DNA from: an uncultured Treponema sp.
GTDB lineage: Bacteria > Spirochaetota > Spirochaetia > Treponematales > Treponemataceae
Assembly: GCA_934718065.1 (NCBI GenBank)
Contig: CAKUZR010000004.1
Coordinates: forward strand, 1-64,000
DNA: 64,000 nucleotides
Direction: 5' to 3'
The first letter of the stretch is position 1. Each line of letters begins with the position of its first letter. Shown here piece after piece: positions 7,589 through 17,072 of the stretch. Under the pieces are notes generated by a model. That model saw only the letters and a program-made list of their open reading frames with translations, searched no databases and was not told where the DNA came from. Position numbers and translations under genes: made by a program.

Positions 7589-8320
7589 TTGAAAAAAATA
7601 ATTCATTCAGTTTTTGGTTTAATATTTTTCCTCTTTTTTCCGTCTTTTGCGGCTGCAAAAATTGTGAATTTTTTTACCCCGCAGCTGAACTGGAGCGTTA
7701 CGAACGGCTTGGCTCTTGAAAACGGAGCGGATTTTGCGCCTATGACCACGGCGGTTGATATTTCCGCGGATTTGAATATGCGGGAAATTCAGGCGAACGC
7801 CGGATTTTTGCTTCAGCCGAGCCAGGTTGACTTTTCCACGGAAGTTGTTTACTGGCCGACTTTTTTCAATTGCTTAAACGCGGGCGTGGGAACGATTTTT
7901 CATTTTGTTTCCTGCCACGATATTTTTACGGAAGTTGATTTTTTGTCGGGCATTTATCTTTCTTATCATACGCCGAAAAAATTTGACTGCATGCTGAATT
8001 TTCTTTACCACGGAAAAAGCGCGCATATTTTCGCAATAGAAGACGATGTTCCGGAACTGAAAAACAGCTCGATTGCGCTTAGAACTGAATTCAATTTCAG
8101 GCCGATTAAGCCGCTGAATCTTTGCTTTTCGGTTTCGTCGTATTCAATGTACCGTTATATGCTTTGGTTTGCGCCGGATTTTTCACTTTCCGCGGATTAT
8201 AAATTTCTTGATATGTTTGCTGTTGGCGGACAAATTGAAATTCAATATATCGATATGTTCACTTTGAGCTCGAATTTGAACAGCATCGGTATAAGGATTT
8301 ATGGAAGGCTTGAATTCTGA
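7589..8320 (+). CDS. Predicted outer-membrane beta-barrel protein
   Basis: I do not recognise a family. The 243-aa protein has a Sec signal peptide (about residues 1-22, ending AAA) followed by alternating polar/hydrophobic strands and ends in Phe (GRLEF), which together suggest a small outer-membrane barrel. The start is TTG three bases after the U32 stop; no ATG fits the signal peptide. Its TGA overlaps the ATG of the next gene (TGATG). It may form a cell-envelope unit with the phosphoesterase lipoprotein. Confidence 0.6.
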   Translation: MKKIIHSVFGLIFFLFFPSFAAAKIVNFFTPQLNWSVTNGLALENGADFAPMTTAVDISADLNMREIQANAGFLLQPSQVDFSTEVVYWPTFFNCLNAGVGTIFHFVSCHDIFTEVDFLSGIYLSYHTPKKFDCMLNFLYHGKSAHIFAIEDDVPELKNSSIALRTEFNFRPIKPLNLCFSVSSYSMYRYMLWFAPDFSLSADYKFLDMFAVGGQIEIQYIDMFTLSSNLNSIGIRIYGRLEF

Positions 8321-9213
8321 TGAAAAAAGATTTTTTGAAGGCTGTTTTGCCGGTTTTTCTTGCCGCTTTTGTTTTTCTTTTTAGTTCCTGCCAGTATTAT
8401 TCCTACGGGCTGGATGAATTTTTGTACCGCGACGGCTCGATTCGCAACCGTTCTTCAAGATTGAAGGATTTAAAGGTTTGCGAGGAAGTTTCGGAGCTTG
8501 ATTCGTATGAAATTCTTGTGATTACGGACGTTCATTTTGGCGGCGAAGGCATTGGCTACAACGGCGACCGTCGCGACGATGAATTTTTTGAGTGGATTTC
8601 GCAGCATTTTGACGGAACTGAAAAACCGTTCCCAAAATTTTGTGTTTGTCTTGGTGATGTTGCAGAGCATGGCCTTGAGTCGGAATTCAAAGATTTCAAG
8701 GAATTTTCTGAAAAACTTGAAGCAAGATTTGGAATGAAAACTTACAATGTTGTTGGAAACCACGATTTGTACAATGCCGGCTGGAAAAATTTTGAAAAAT
8801 ACAATTTTCCGTACTGTTCGTTCTATAAATTCAGGACAAAAAATTTCACTTATTATTTTCTGGATTCGGCGAGCGGCTCTTTGGGCGACGAGCAGCTTAC
8901 GACTTTCAAGCGGGATATGGAATACAACGAAAACGGGCGGAATAAGCTTGTTTTTATGCACGTTCCGGCGTATGCGGGCGGACTTTTTTATTTTGTCATG
9001 CAGAATTCGATTGAGCGCAACAAATTTATTTCATATTGCGCGGACAACGGCGTTCTTGCGCTGATTGACGGTCATACGCACAAGGAAATCACGAGCAATC
9101 TTGGTTTTACGGAATACAATCTTCCTGGATATCTTGAAAAACGCGGCTGGGCGGTGGTTTCCGTTGATGAGGCGAAAAAAACTGTTTCTTCAAAATGCTA
9201 CTATTTGGACTGA
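8320..9213 (+). CDS. Calcineurin-like metallophosphoesterase lipoprotein
   Basis: All five dimetal motifs are visible: TDVHFGG, LGDVAEHG, VGNHDLYN, MHVPAYAG and DGHTHKE. A lipobox FSSC puts the acylated Cys at residue 24, so the enzyme is anchored on a membrane facing the periplasm or surface. 297 aa. The substrate is unknown (phosphodiester or nucleotide). Coupled by overlap to the barrel gene upstream. Its last 13 bases overlap the end of the convergent relA gene. Confidence 0.85.
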   Translation: MKKDFLKAVLPVFLAAFVFLFSSCQYYSYGLDEFLYRDGSIRNRSSRLKDLKVCEEVSELDSYEILVITDVHFGGEGIGYNGDRRDDEFFEWISQHFDGTEKPFPKFCVCLGDVAEHGLESEFKDFKEFSEKLEARFGMKTYNVVGNHDLYNAGWKNFEKYNFPYCSFYKFRTKNFTYYFLDSASGSLGDEQLTTFKRDMEYNENGRNKLVFMHVPAYAGGLFYFVMQNSIERNKFISYCADNGVLALIDGHTHKEITSNLGFTEYNLPGYLEKRGWAVVSVDEAKKTVSSKCYYLD

Positions 9214-11015
9214 GTTTCGTCCCATTCAACTGGAACTGTCTTTTTTTCGTGGTTTGGAATCCGCAGGTAAGTAAGGCAGTCCGCGCGGTGAATCATTACG
9301 CCGTTTGACATTGAAACGTAGCCTACAATCGGGTTCGGGTAAACCGGCTTGCAGCATTGCGCAAAGTTGTATATAAAATTTGAAGAGCCGGCGACTTTTA
9401 CCTTTGTTATATTTTTCGGAATCTCTGTAGGACCGTTTCCTTTTTTGTGGCCTTTCCGTTTTTCATCCTGAATTGCGTGGCTTTGCGCTTCGTGCTCGGC
9501 TTTTGCGGCTTCAATTTTTTCAACTGTGGTTTTGTCAACAAAAGTCGGGTCGTTTGCAACCAGCCAGGCATGAATTTTTTGCCGCGCCTTTGAAGTTTTT
9601 GCAAATTTCAACTGGTTTTCGGTTGGATGTGCCTGCGGATTTGTAAGAATTTCTATGATTTGAGTATTTTTCAGTTTCTGCGTAATCGGAATTATTTTTC
9701 CGTCCGCTTTTGCGCCGATTATTTTTTCGCCGATTCCGGAATGGATTGAATATGCAAAGTCAATCGCCGTTGAGCCTTCCGGAAGATGCTTTACGTCGCC
9801 GTTCGGTGTGAAAACATAAATTTCGTTTCCGAGCAAATCGTTTTTCAGGCTTGCGAAGAAATTTTCGTTTGTGACTTGTTTTTCGCGCAGTTCCTGAAGC
9901 TGGTTGAAAATCGTCAGCTGGCTGGAATCAACCAGATCGTGGCTTTTGCCTTTTTTGTAAAGCCAGTGGGAAGCAACACCGTTTTCCGCAATGTCGTGCA
10001 TTTTCTGCGTTCGGATTTGAATTTCGAGCGGCCGGTCCTCGCACATAACGGTTGTGTGCAGCGACTGGTAGCCGTTCGATTTTGGCATGGCGATGTAATC
10101 CTTGAATCGGCCTTCCAGCGGTTTCCAAAGGCTGTGCACAATTCCAACGAGCGTGTAACATTCCTGTTTTTTCTGGCAGATTATCCGCAGCGCAAGCAAA
10201 TCGTAAAGTTCGCCCGGCTCTTTGTTTCTTTTCCGCATTTTCTGGTAGATTGAATAGAAATGCTTTGCCCGGCTTGTGATTGTTACTTTTATTCCGAATT
10301 TGTCTGCCTCGGTCTGAATTTTTTTTACAGCGTTTTCCAGATATTCGGCGCGCTCGTCTTTTTTCAGGTTTATTACGGATTTTATCTGCTGGAACGCGTC
10401 AGGATTTGTGTATTTCAGGCTTAAGTCTTCAAATTCATTCTTCACATTTGACATACCCAGACGGTCGGCAAGAGGCGCCCAGATGTCCAGGGCTTCCGCC
10501 GCAATCTGGCGCTGCTTCGGTTTTTCAACGTTTCTTATGTTGCGGATTCTGTCCAGCCGGTCGGCGATTTTTACAAAAATAACGCGGACGTCGTCAACCA
10601 TTGCGAAAAGCATTTTTCTGATTGCGTCCGCCTGCTGAAGTGTTTTTGATTTTATCTGAACGTTTGTGATTCGGCTGATTCCGTCGATTATGGTCGCCAC
10701 ATCTTTTCCGAAATTCTGCTCGATTTCATCGTGTGTAGCGCCTAAGGTCGGAGTGCTGTGAAGAATTCCCGCCGCGATGCAGTCGGAATCAAATTCTCCT
10801 TGCGCAAGAATGAACGCAATTCTCATTGGATGAAGATAGTAAGGCTTTCCGCATGAACGCAAAATTCCGTCGCTTTTTTTCAGAAGAAAATTCCACGCGC
10901 TGGAAATTTTGTTTTTTGCGTCTTCCGTGTTGTATTGCGGAAAAGTTGAGAAAAATTCTGCAAGTAAAGCCTCCGGATTGTCTTCCGGGGAACTGAAAAC
11001 CACATTCTTGCTCAC
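9201..11015 (-). CDS. relA: RelA/SpoT-family (p)ppGpp synthetase, hydrolase motif degenerate, no ACT domain
   Basis: Stringent-response enzyme making (p)ppGpp. The synthetase half is intact (AKHFYSIYQKM, YDLLALRII, GRFKDYIAMPKSNGYQSLH), followed by a TGS domain (IYVFTPNGDVKHLPEG) and a conserved-cysteine segment (CCKPVYPNPIVGY). The hydrolase half is degraded: the HD motif of LLHDVVEDT reads ILHSTPTLG, and ADRLHN reads ADRLDR. The C-terminal ACT domain is absent, giving 604 aa against about 740. I chose GTG 11015: TTGCCA and TATCTT with a 17-base spacer end 7 bases before it. A TTG at 11051 is possible but lies on that -35 box. Confidence 0.88.
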   Translation of the reverse strand: MSKNVVFSSPEDNPEALLAEFFSTFPQYNTEDAKNKISSAWNFLLKKSDGILRSCGKPYYLHPMRIAFILAQGEFDSDCIAAGILHSTPTLGATHDEIEQNFGKDVATIIDGISRITNVQIKSKTLQQADAIRKMLFAMVDDVRVIFVKIADRLDRIRNIRNVEKPKQRQIAAEALDIWAPLADRLGMSNVKNEFEDLSLKYTNPDAFQQIKSVINLKKDERAEYLENAVKKIQTEADKFGIKVTITSRAKHFYSIYQKMRKRNKEPGELYDLLALRIICQKKQECYTLVGIVHSLWKPLEGRFKDYIAMPKSNGYQSLHTTVMCEDRPLEIQIRTQKMHDIAENGVASHWLYKKGKSHDLVDSSQLTIFNQLQELREKQVTNENFFASLKNDLLGNEIYVFTPNGDVKHLPEGSTAIDFAYSIHSGIGEKIIGAKADGKIIPITQKLKNTQIIEILTNPQAHPTENQLKFAKTSKARQKIHAWLVANDPTFVDKTTVEKIEAAKAEHEAQSHAIQDEKRKGHKKGNGPTEIPKNITKVKVAGSSNFIYNFAQCCKPVYPNPIVGYVSMSNGVMIHRADCLTYLRIPNHEKKTVPVEWDETQSK

Positions 11016-11051
11016 ATTTAAAAAGATACCGAAAATACAAAAGCATGGCAA
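11016..11051 (-). promoter_or_regulatory. relA promoter, leaderless type
   Basis: On the reverse strand TTGCCA (11051-11046), a 17-base spacer and TATCTT (11028-11023) precede GTG 11015 by 7 bases. Transcription should begin at or beside the start codon. No Shine-Dalgarno is present. Confidence 0.5.
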
Positions 11052-11061
11052 ATATTTCTGC

Positions 11062-11263
11062 GCATTAACGGCGAGTTTTTTTGTAAATTCTGAAAGAACG
11101 CTTTCGGCATATTTCCAATTTGCTCCAGATGGATTTGGCTCGCGCTTCGCTTGTATTAATTCGGGTGCTCCGCACTTTAATTAATTTAATCGCCAAAAAT
11201 CTTCACAAATTGTAAATCTGCCTACGCTTTTATTCCTTTTAGTAAAAAACTCGCCGTTCATGC
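11062..11263. repeat. Terminal-inverted-repeat element, copy B (reverse orientation)
   Basis: The longest copy, 202 bp. Its ends are a 20-bp inverted repeat with one mismatch: 11062-11081 (core AACGGCGAGTTTTTT) and 11244-11263. Internally it is the reverse complement of copies A and C, including the GTGC/GCAC hairpin with the loop changed from GAA to GGA while the stem is kept. It lies between the divergent relA and tolC-type genes. Confidence 0.85.
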
Positions 11264-11371
11264 TGATAAAATAAATTCCAAAAAAATAAAATTTCATTTA
11301 TTTTTAAAGTAACTTTATTGCGGTTTTATTCGTTAATTATTTGTAATGGTTGAAAAATGGAGGATTCTGGC

Positions 11372-12649
11372 ATGAATCTAAAAGGAATTTTGGCGCTTTT
11401 TGTGTCGTTCTTGCTTATGAACGGCTTGTTTGCGCAGGTGAAGGAGCTGACGGTTGAAGATGCGGTTCAGCTTGCAAAAGAAAATAACATTTCGGTGAAA
11501 ATTGCGGAAAACACATTGGACGATTTGGAGCTGAAAAACAAGTATTCCTGGAACAGCGTAAGCCCTACGGCGAGCGTGAACGGAAATTTCAGCGATAATT
11601 TTGAAAACGATACAACAAATTTCAGTTTGTCCGGCTCGGTGAATCTTAGCCTGAAAACAAATCTTTATTCAGAAATAAAAGGCGCAAGCCTGAATTACCA
11701 GAAAGGGCTCCTGACCTACAACGAGGCTGTGCGAAACATCGAGCTTTCTGTGCGCAAGAGTTTTTACAATCTTATTTACCAGCAGGAAAATCTTGTGCTG
11801 CAGAAGCGGAGCCTTGAAACTAGCCGGACGCAGTATCTGAACAACGAGGAAAAATTCAGGAACGGAAAAATCAGCGAGCTGGATGCTTTTACAAGCCGCG
11901 TGAACTACGAGTCAAAAAAGCCGGTGGTTGATTCAGCGGAAATTAATTTTCAGAATGATTTGGCGAGTTTCAAGCAGATTCTGGGAATTTCGCAGAAAAC
12001 TGAAATAACGCTCGCCGGAAGCCTGGATGAAATTATGAATTTGAAGGAAATCACTTTTGAATCTCTTCCGAAAGTTGACGAGCCTGCTCCGGATGTAAAA
12101 GCCGCGGAATACAACGTTGAAATTGCTAAGAATTCGCTGCTCGACACGCGTTTTTCAGCGTATGCGCCGACTGTTTCGGGAAGCTATTCTTACGGAAAAT
12201 CAAAGAATTCTGCCTCGGACGACTGGAGCACAACAAACCAGATTTCAGTTGGAGTTTCTGTTCCGCTGGATGGAATTTTGCCTTGGTCTACGCGCGCTGT
12301 GAATATTAAAACTCAGAAGAATGCGCTTGATACGGCGGAAAAATCTTTGGAGGACGCGAAAACTTCTGTTGCGGTGCAGACGGAAAGCTGCATCAGAAAG
12401 ATTAACCAGGCGGTGAAGCAGCTTGATTCCTTGAAGGCAACTGAAGAGCTTGCGAACCAGACTTACCAGATGACGCTTACCGCATACAACTATGGAAAAA
12501 CGGATTTTCTTTCGCTTCAAAACGCGAATGATTCAGTTTTAAGCGCCGGCGTGAATTTGAAAAGCCAGGCCTACACATTGATCAGCGCAGTTCTTGACCT
12601 GGAAAGCGTTCTTGGAATTGATTTTGGAACTTTGGAAAAATCAAACTAA
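11372..12649 (+). CDS. TolC-family outer-membrane efflux protein
   Basis: Outer-membrane channel of a tripartite pump. The 425-aa protein has a signal peptide ending LFAQ, then LTVEDAVQLAKENN, the typical start of the outer-membrane efflux fold, and two long alpha-helical repeats. I start at ATG 11372 with GGAGG at 11359-11363; an in-frame ATG at 11357 lies on top of that site. The operon continues with adaptor, RND pump and a small PII-like protein. Confidence 0.88.
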   Translation: MNLKGILALFVSFLLMNGLFAQVKELTVEDAVQLAKENNISVKIAENTLDDLELKNKYSWNSVSPTASVNGNFSDNFENDTTNFSLSGSVNLSLKTNLYSEIKGASLNYQKGLLTYNEAVRNIELSVRKSFYNLIYQQENLVLQKRSLETSRTQYLNNEEKFRNGKISELDAFTSRVNYESKKPVVDSAEINFQNDLASFKQILGISQKTEITLAGSLDEIMNLKEITFESLPKVDEPAPDVKAAEYNVEIAKNSLLDTRFSAYAPTVSGSYSYGKSKNSASDDWSTTNQISVGVSVPLDGILPWSTRAVNIKTQKNALDTAEKSLEDAKTSVAVQTESCIRKINQAVKQLDSLKATEELANQTYQMTLTAYNYGKTDFLSLQNANDSVLSAGVNLKSQAYTLISAVLDLESVLGIDFGTLEKSN

Positions 12650-12670
12650 AAAAATAGGAAGAATATAAAT

Positions 12671-13645
12671 ATGGAAGACAAAAAAAAGAAATCACTTGTT
12701 ATTATTTTAATAGCTGTTGCTGTTCTTGCGGCGGCTCTTGTTGCGATTGCTGTTTCTAAAAAAGCTGGTTCTGGCGGAGCTATGCCTGCCGGAATGCGCG
12801 GGAAAGGCAGCGGAAACACTGTTTTTACAGTTCGTTCTGTGGAAGCAAAAAATGCGGTTCTTGAAGACTACGTAATTACAAACGGTGAAGTTGAAAGCCA
12901 GAGCGCAGTTGAAGTTTTCCCTTCAATGGGCGGAAAAGTCGCGCAGATAAATGTAATGCTCGGCTCGCACGTGAACCGCGGCGATGTGATTGCAAAAGTT
13001 GATCCTAGCGAACCTGGCACAAAATACGCTTTGAGCCCGGTTGAAGCGCCAATCAGCGGAAGCATTGTTTCTTCACCGCTAAAGGTTGGAACTACAGTTA
13101 CAACAAATTCCGCGGTTACAATGATTGGTGATATAGACAATCTTCAGATAACGTGCTCGATTCCGGAGCGATATGTTGCGGAGCTGAAAACTGGGTTGCA
13201 GGCGGAAGTTTTTCTAGAAGCGTATCCGGATGCTGTTTTCACCGCGACCGTAAGCCGCGTCAGCCCGGTTGTTGACTCTTCAACACGCACAAAGGAAATC
13301 ATCCTGAATTTCAACAGAAAAGATTCGCGCGTAAATGCCGGAATGTTTGCAAAAGTAAAGCTGTACACATCAAAATATTCAGGGCAGCTTGTTGTTCCTT
13401 CTGATTCCGTTGTTCTGAACGATGACGGCTCTGCATATCTTTTTGTGGTGAACGACAACAGCACTGTAAGCCGCCGCGAAGTAAAAACCGGAAAATCTGT
13501 TGATTCAATGATTCAGGTTACGGACAATCTTATGCCTGGCGAAAAAGTTGTTTACGAAGGAATGTTAAGCCTGAGCGAAGGCGCGAAAGTCAATGATTTG
13601 AGCAATCCAAAGCCGGGCGAAGAAACTGAGCAAGGAGCTGACTGA
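12671..13645 (+). CDS. Efflux RND transporter periplasmic adaptor subunit
   Basis: Membrane-fusion protein of the HlyD/AcrA type, 324 aa. One N-terminal transmembrane anchor (about 8-28), then the split lipoyl/beta-barrel pattern: VEVFPSMGGKVAQINVMLG...VNRGDVIAKVD and a second half APISGSIVSSPLKVG. Lipoyl halves are separated by only a short stretch, so the helical hairpin is very short or absent. It bridges the TolC-like channel and the RND pump. The stop overlaps the next start (TGATG). Confidence 0.88.
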   Translation: MEDKKKKSLVIILIAVAVLAAALVAIAVSKKAGSGGAMPAGMRGKGSGNTVFTVRSVEAKNAVLEDYVITNGEVESQSAVEVFPSMGGKVAQINVMLGSHVNRGDVIAKVDPSEPGTKYALSPVEAPISGSIVSSPLKVGTTVTTNSAVTMIGDIDNLQITCSIPERYVAELKTGLQAEVFLEAYPDAVFTATVSRVSPVVDSSTRTKEIILNFNRKDSRVNAGMFAKVKLYTSKYSGQLVVPSDSVVLNDDGSAYLFVVNDNSTVSRREVKTGKSVDSMIQVTDNLMPGEKVVYEGMLSLSEGAKVNDLSNPKPGEETEQGAD

Positions 13646-16600
13646 TGAGTGTTTCAAGACAGACTTTAAATCATCCTGTTCTGGCGTTGATTGTATTCAC
13701 GCTTCTTGGTTTTGTTGGAATTTTCACCGTGAAAAACGTTGCAATCGGGCTTTTTCCGGAAGTGGATTCGCCGTACATTATGATTTCGACAACTTACACA
13801 AATGCAGGCCCGGAATCTGTTGAAAAAACTGTTACAAAAGTTCTGGAAAGTTCGCTTGTAAGCGTAAGCGGACTGAAAAATCTGACTTCAACTTCAAGCG
13901 AAGGTTCTTCAAGAATTTCCCTGGAGTTCAACTACGGCACAAATATTGATGAAGCCGTGAACGATGTCCGCGACAAGCTCGACCGCGTTTCAAGAAGTTT
14001 GCCGGACAATGCGGGTTCGCCAACGATTTTCAAGATGGACTCAAATTCAATGCCGATTTTAAGAATTGCGGTAAAAGGAAACCGTTCCGCAAGTGACCTG
14101 AAGCAGCTTGCGGAAGACAATATTGTTGATATTCTTGAGCAGGCGGACGGAGTTGCCCAGGCAAGCGTTTACGGCGGACGAACAAAAATTGTCCGCGTGG
14201 AGCTTGAGCAGAACCGCCTTGCGGCTTACGGGCTTACAGTCAGCGCAGTTTCTTCCGCGCTTGCAAAGCAGAACCTGGAGCTTGGCGGCGGCAAGATGAA
14301 TGAAGGTCAGAAAGATTATGTTGTGCGCACGACCGGCGAATTCAGTTCAATTGATGAAATTAACAACACAGTAATCACTTCGATTAACGGATACGATGTA
14401 AAGCTCAGCGACCTTGGAACTGCGTTTTTCGGCTACGAGGATGTTTCCAGCGAAGTTTATATCAACGGCGAGCCGGGCGTTTATGTTTCGGTAACAAAGC
14501 AGTCAGGCTCGAATTCTGTAACGGTTGCGAACAACGTCTACGAAAAAATGTCGGAGCTGGAGTCGCTTCTTCCTTCTGATATTTCGATGACAATTCTTCA
14601 GGACGACACAGATTCAATCCGTGAGACAATAAATACTCTTGTTGAATCCGCCGTTGAAGGTCTGATTCTTGCCGTAATCGTTCTTTTTGTTTTCCTTCAG
14701 AATTTCAAGTCGACAATTATCATTGGAATTTCAATTCCTCTTTCAATTATAATCACTTTGCTTGCAATGAGCTTTGCCGGAATCACTTTGAATATGATGA
14801 CGATGACAGGTCTTATTCTTGGTGTCGGAATGATTGTAGACGCTTCAATCGTTATGATTGACAATATTTACAGCTACCGAATGCGCGGCGCAAAGCCTAA
14901 AATTGCGGCGATTCTTGGCTCCCAGGAGATGATTTCTTCGGTAATTTCCGGAAACCTTACAACAATCTGTGTTTTCGTTCCGTTCCTTTTGTATATGAAA
15001 GAACTTGGAATGATGGGACAGATGTTCAAGGGAATCATTTTTACAATCGTAATCGCGCTTATTTCATCCTTGCTTGTTGCGATTTTCCTTGTTCCAGTTC
15101 TTGCCGGTGTATTTTTGCCGCTTACAAACAGAAATGAAAAGCCTGTGAAATCAAAATTCTTCAAAGTTCTTTACGGAGCATTTGAAAAAGCGATTCAGGC
15201 TGTGACAAATGTTTATCAAAAACTTCTGAAAGCCGCGCTGGAATACAGGGCAGTTACTCTTGTGATTGCCGTTGGATTCTTGATTGTTGCGGTTGCGCTT
15301 ATTCCAACAATGCGCGTGAATATGATGCCGAACGGAAACGATGATTCTGTAACGTTGAATATTACAATGCCGATTGGAACTCCGCTGAAAGACACAAAAA
15401 CAGTTGCGCTAGAATTTGAAAAAATCATAAAAGATGAAGTGAAAGGCTACAAATATCTTACAACAACAGTCGGCTCGAGCGGTCGTGGAGCTGGAAGTTC
15501 CGCTACGTACAAGGCGAATATTCAGATCCGGCTTCCAGAATCATCAGCGCAGATTGACGATGCGCAGACGATTCAGCAGAAGCTCCGCGCTCATTTCAAT
15601 GATTTTGCAGGCGCTTCATTCAGTTTTAATGCCGGAATGCGCGGCCAGATGACAGGCGATGACCTTGACATTGCAATCCGTTCAGATGATTTGGACGCGG
15701 CTCTTGATGTTGCGGATAAAGTCAAGGCGGTTATGGAATCAATCCCGGATATCGGCGAGCCTTCAATTGACACAGAGCGTGGTCTTCCTCAGGTTGAAGT
15801 TGACATTGACCGCGACCGAGCCTACGCTTTCGGCGTTGACGTTACTTCAGTCGCACGTGAAATTAACTACGCGATAAACGGCGTTACAAGCACCGAATAC
15901 CGCGAAAACGGAAAAGAATATGATGTCGTTGTTATGTACAAGCCGGAAGACCGCAAAAATGTTGTGGATTTGGAGTCAATGTATGTGAACGGAAGCAGCG
16001 GAAAAGTCGCGGTTTCAAATTTTGCAACGCTGAAGCGCGGACTAGGCCCGGTTTCAATCCGCCGTGAAAACCAGACAAGAATTGTTCACGTAACAGCTTC
16101 AATTGTTTCTGAAAAAAACGCGAACCTTGTTGAAGATTCTATCCGCGAAGGAATCGCAAATTCATTCATCATTCCAGAAGGCGTTACAGTAAGCTACGAA
16201 GGCTCGTGGGCGGACGTTTCAGACCAGATGAAAATGTACATGGCAATCATTGTGCTTGCGATTATCCTGGTTTTCGGAGTTATGGCGGCAACCTACGAAT
16301 CTTTCAAAGCGCCGCTTATAAACCTTGCCACAATTCCGTTTATGATTATCGGCGTTGTGTTCTTCTACAAAATAATAAACCAGCCTCTTTCAATTATGTC
16401 CATGGTCGGACTGATTATGCTGGTCGGAATAGTTGTAAACAACGGAATTATTCTTGTTGACTACACAAACCTTTTGCGTGGCCGTGATATTCCGCTTATG
16501 GAAGCGTGCCTTCAGGCTGGAGTAAGCCGCTTGCGTCCGGTTTTAATGACGACTTTGACCACAATCCTTGGTATGCTTCCAATGTGCTTTGCAACAGAAG

Positions 16601-16761
16601 GAATGGCGGGAATGGTTCAGCCGATTGGAATCGCGGTTGTTGGCGGACTGACTTCTTCAACATTTGTAACGTTGCTTGTAATTCCAGTTTTGTATTCAAT
16701 TGTAATGAAAAACCAGAAAAACACATCGCGCTCAAAAATAAAAATTGAATATACCGAGTAG
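13645..16761 (+). CDS. RND efflux transporter
   Basis: Inner-membrane proton-driven pump of 1038 aa with two repeats of six transmembrane helices and two large periplasmic loops. TM1 is followed by GLFPEVDSPYI, typical of the family. The TM4 proton relay, VDDA in AcrB, reads IVDASIV, so one of the two aspartates is replaced by alanine; other non-AcrB branches also keep only one. The substrate (drug, lipid or metal) cannot be deduced; no metal-specific methionine ladder is evident. Confidence 0.92.
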   Translation: MSVSRQTLNHPVLALIVFTLLGFVGIFTVKNVAIGLFPEVDSPYIMISTTYTNAGPESVEKTVTKVLESSLVSVSGLKNLTSTSSEGSSRISLEFNYGTNIDEAVNDVRDKLDRVSRSLPDNAGSPTIFKMDSNSMPILRIAVKGNRSASDLKQLAEDNIVDILEQADGVAQASVYGGRTKIVRVELEQNRLAAYGLTVSAVSSALAKQNLELGGGKMNEGQKDYVVRTTGEFSSIDEINNTVITSINGYDVKLSDLGTAFFGYEDVSSEVYINGEPGVYVSVTKQSGSNSVTVANNVYEKMSELESLLPSDISMTILQDDTDSIRETINTLVESAVEGLILAVIVLFVFLQNFKSTIIIGISIPLSIIITLLAMSFAGITLNMMTMTGLILGVGMIVDASIVMIDNIYSYRMRGAKPKIAAILGSQEMISSVISGNLTTICVFVPFLLYMKELGMMGQMFKGIIFTIVIALISSLLVAIFLVPVLAGVFLPLTNRNEKPVKSKFFKVLYGAFEKAIQAVTNVYQKLLKAALEYRAVTLVIAVGFLIVAVALIPTMRVNMMPNGNDDSVTLNITMPIGTPLKDTKTVALEFEKIIKDEVKGYKYLTTTVGSSGRGAGSSATYKANIQIRLPESSAQIDDAQTIQQKLRAHFNDFAGASFSFNAGMRGQMTGDDLDIAIRSDDLDAALDVADKVKAVMESIPDIGEPSIDTERGLPQVEVDIDRDRAYAFGVDVTSVAREINYAINGVTSTEYRENGKEYDVVVMYKPEDRKNVVDLESMYVNGSSGKVAVSNFATLKRGLGPVSIRRENQTRIVHVTASIVSEKNANLVEDSIREGIANSFIIPEGVTVSYEGSWADVSDQMKMYMAIIVLAIILVFGVMAATYESFKAPLINLATIPFMIIGVVFFYKIINQPLSIMSMVGLIMLVGIVVNNGIILVDYTNLLRGRDIPLMEACLQAGVSRLRPVLMTTLTTILGMLPMCFATEGMAGMVQPIGIAVVGGLTSSTFVTLLVIPVLYSIVMKNQKNTSRSKIKIEYTE

Positions 16762-16769
16762 GAGATTTT

Positions 16770-17072
16770 ATGCCGGAAGAAATGAATTATCGAATTGAAA
16801 TTATTGCGAACCAGTCAGTGCAGGAAGACATAACGGAGCTTCTTGAACAGGAACTGCCGGAAATTCAATATACTGTTATTCCAACGGTTCAGGGGCGTGG
16901 CGGACACACAAAAAAGCTGGGCACAACGACCTGGCCGGAACAGAATTTCGTGCTTTTTGCGTACCTTTCAAAAAGCGAGGCAAAAAAAGCGAAAGCCGTG
17001 ATTTCCGCCGTTAAAGAAAAATTTTCCAGCGAAGGAATTACATTTTTCTGTGTTCAGGAAGCAGAATTGTAG
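16770..17072 (+). CDS. Small PII-like protein in the efflux operon
   Basis: 100 aa with the secondary-structure order beta-alpha-beta-beta-alpha-beta of the PII/CutA ferredoxin-like fold: YRIEIIAN, a helix to about residue 32, a glycine-rich loop VQGRGGHTKKLG in the T-loop position, VLFAYLS, a helix, then ITFFCVQEAE. The family is not recognised with certainty; similar small PII-like genes are known next to RND pumps. An AGGAG site lies 7-8 bases upstream, 8 bases after the pump stop. It may sense a ligand and gate or regulate the pump. Confidence 0.6.
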   Translation: MPEEMNYRIEIIANQSVQEDITELLEQELPEIQYTVIPTVQGRGGHTKKLGTTTWPEQNFVLFAYLSKSEAKKAKAVISAVKEKFSSEGITFFCVQEAEL

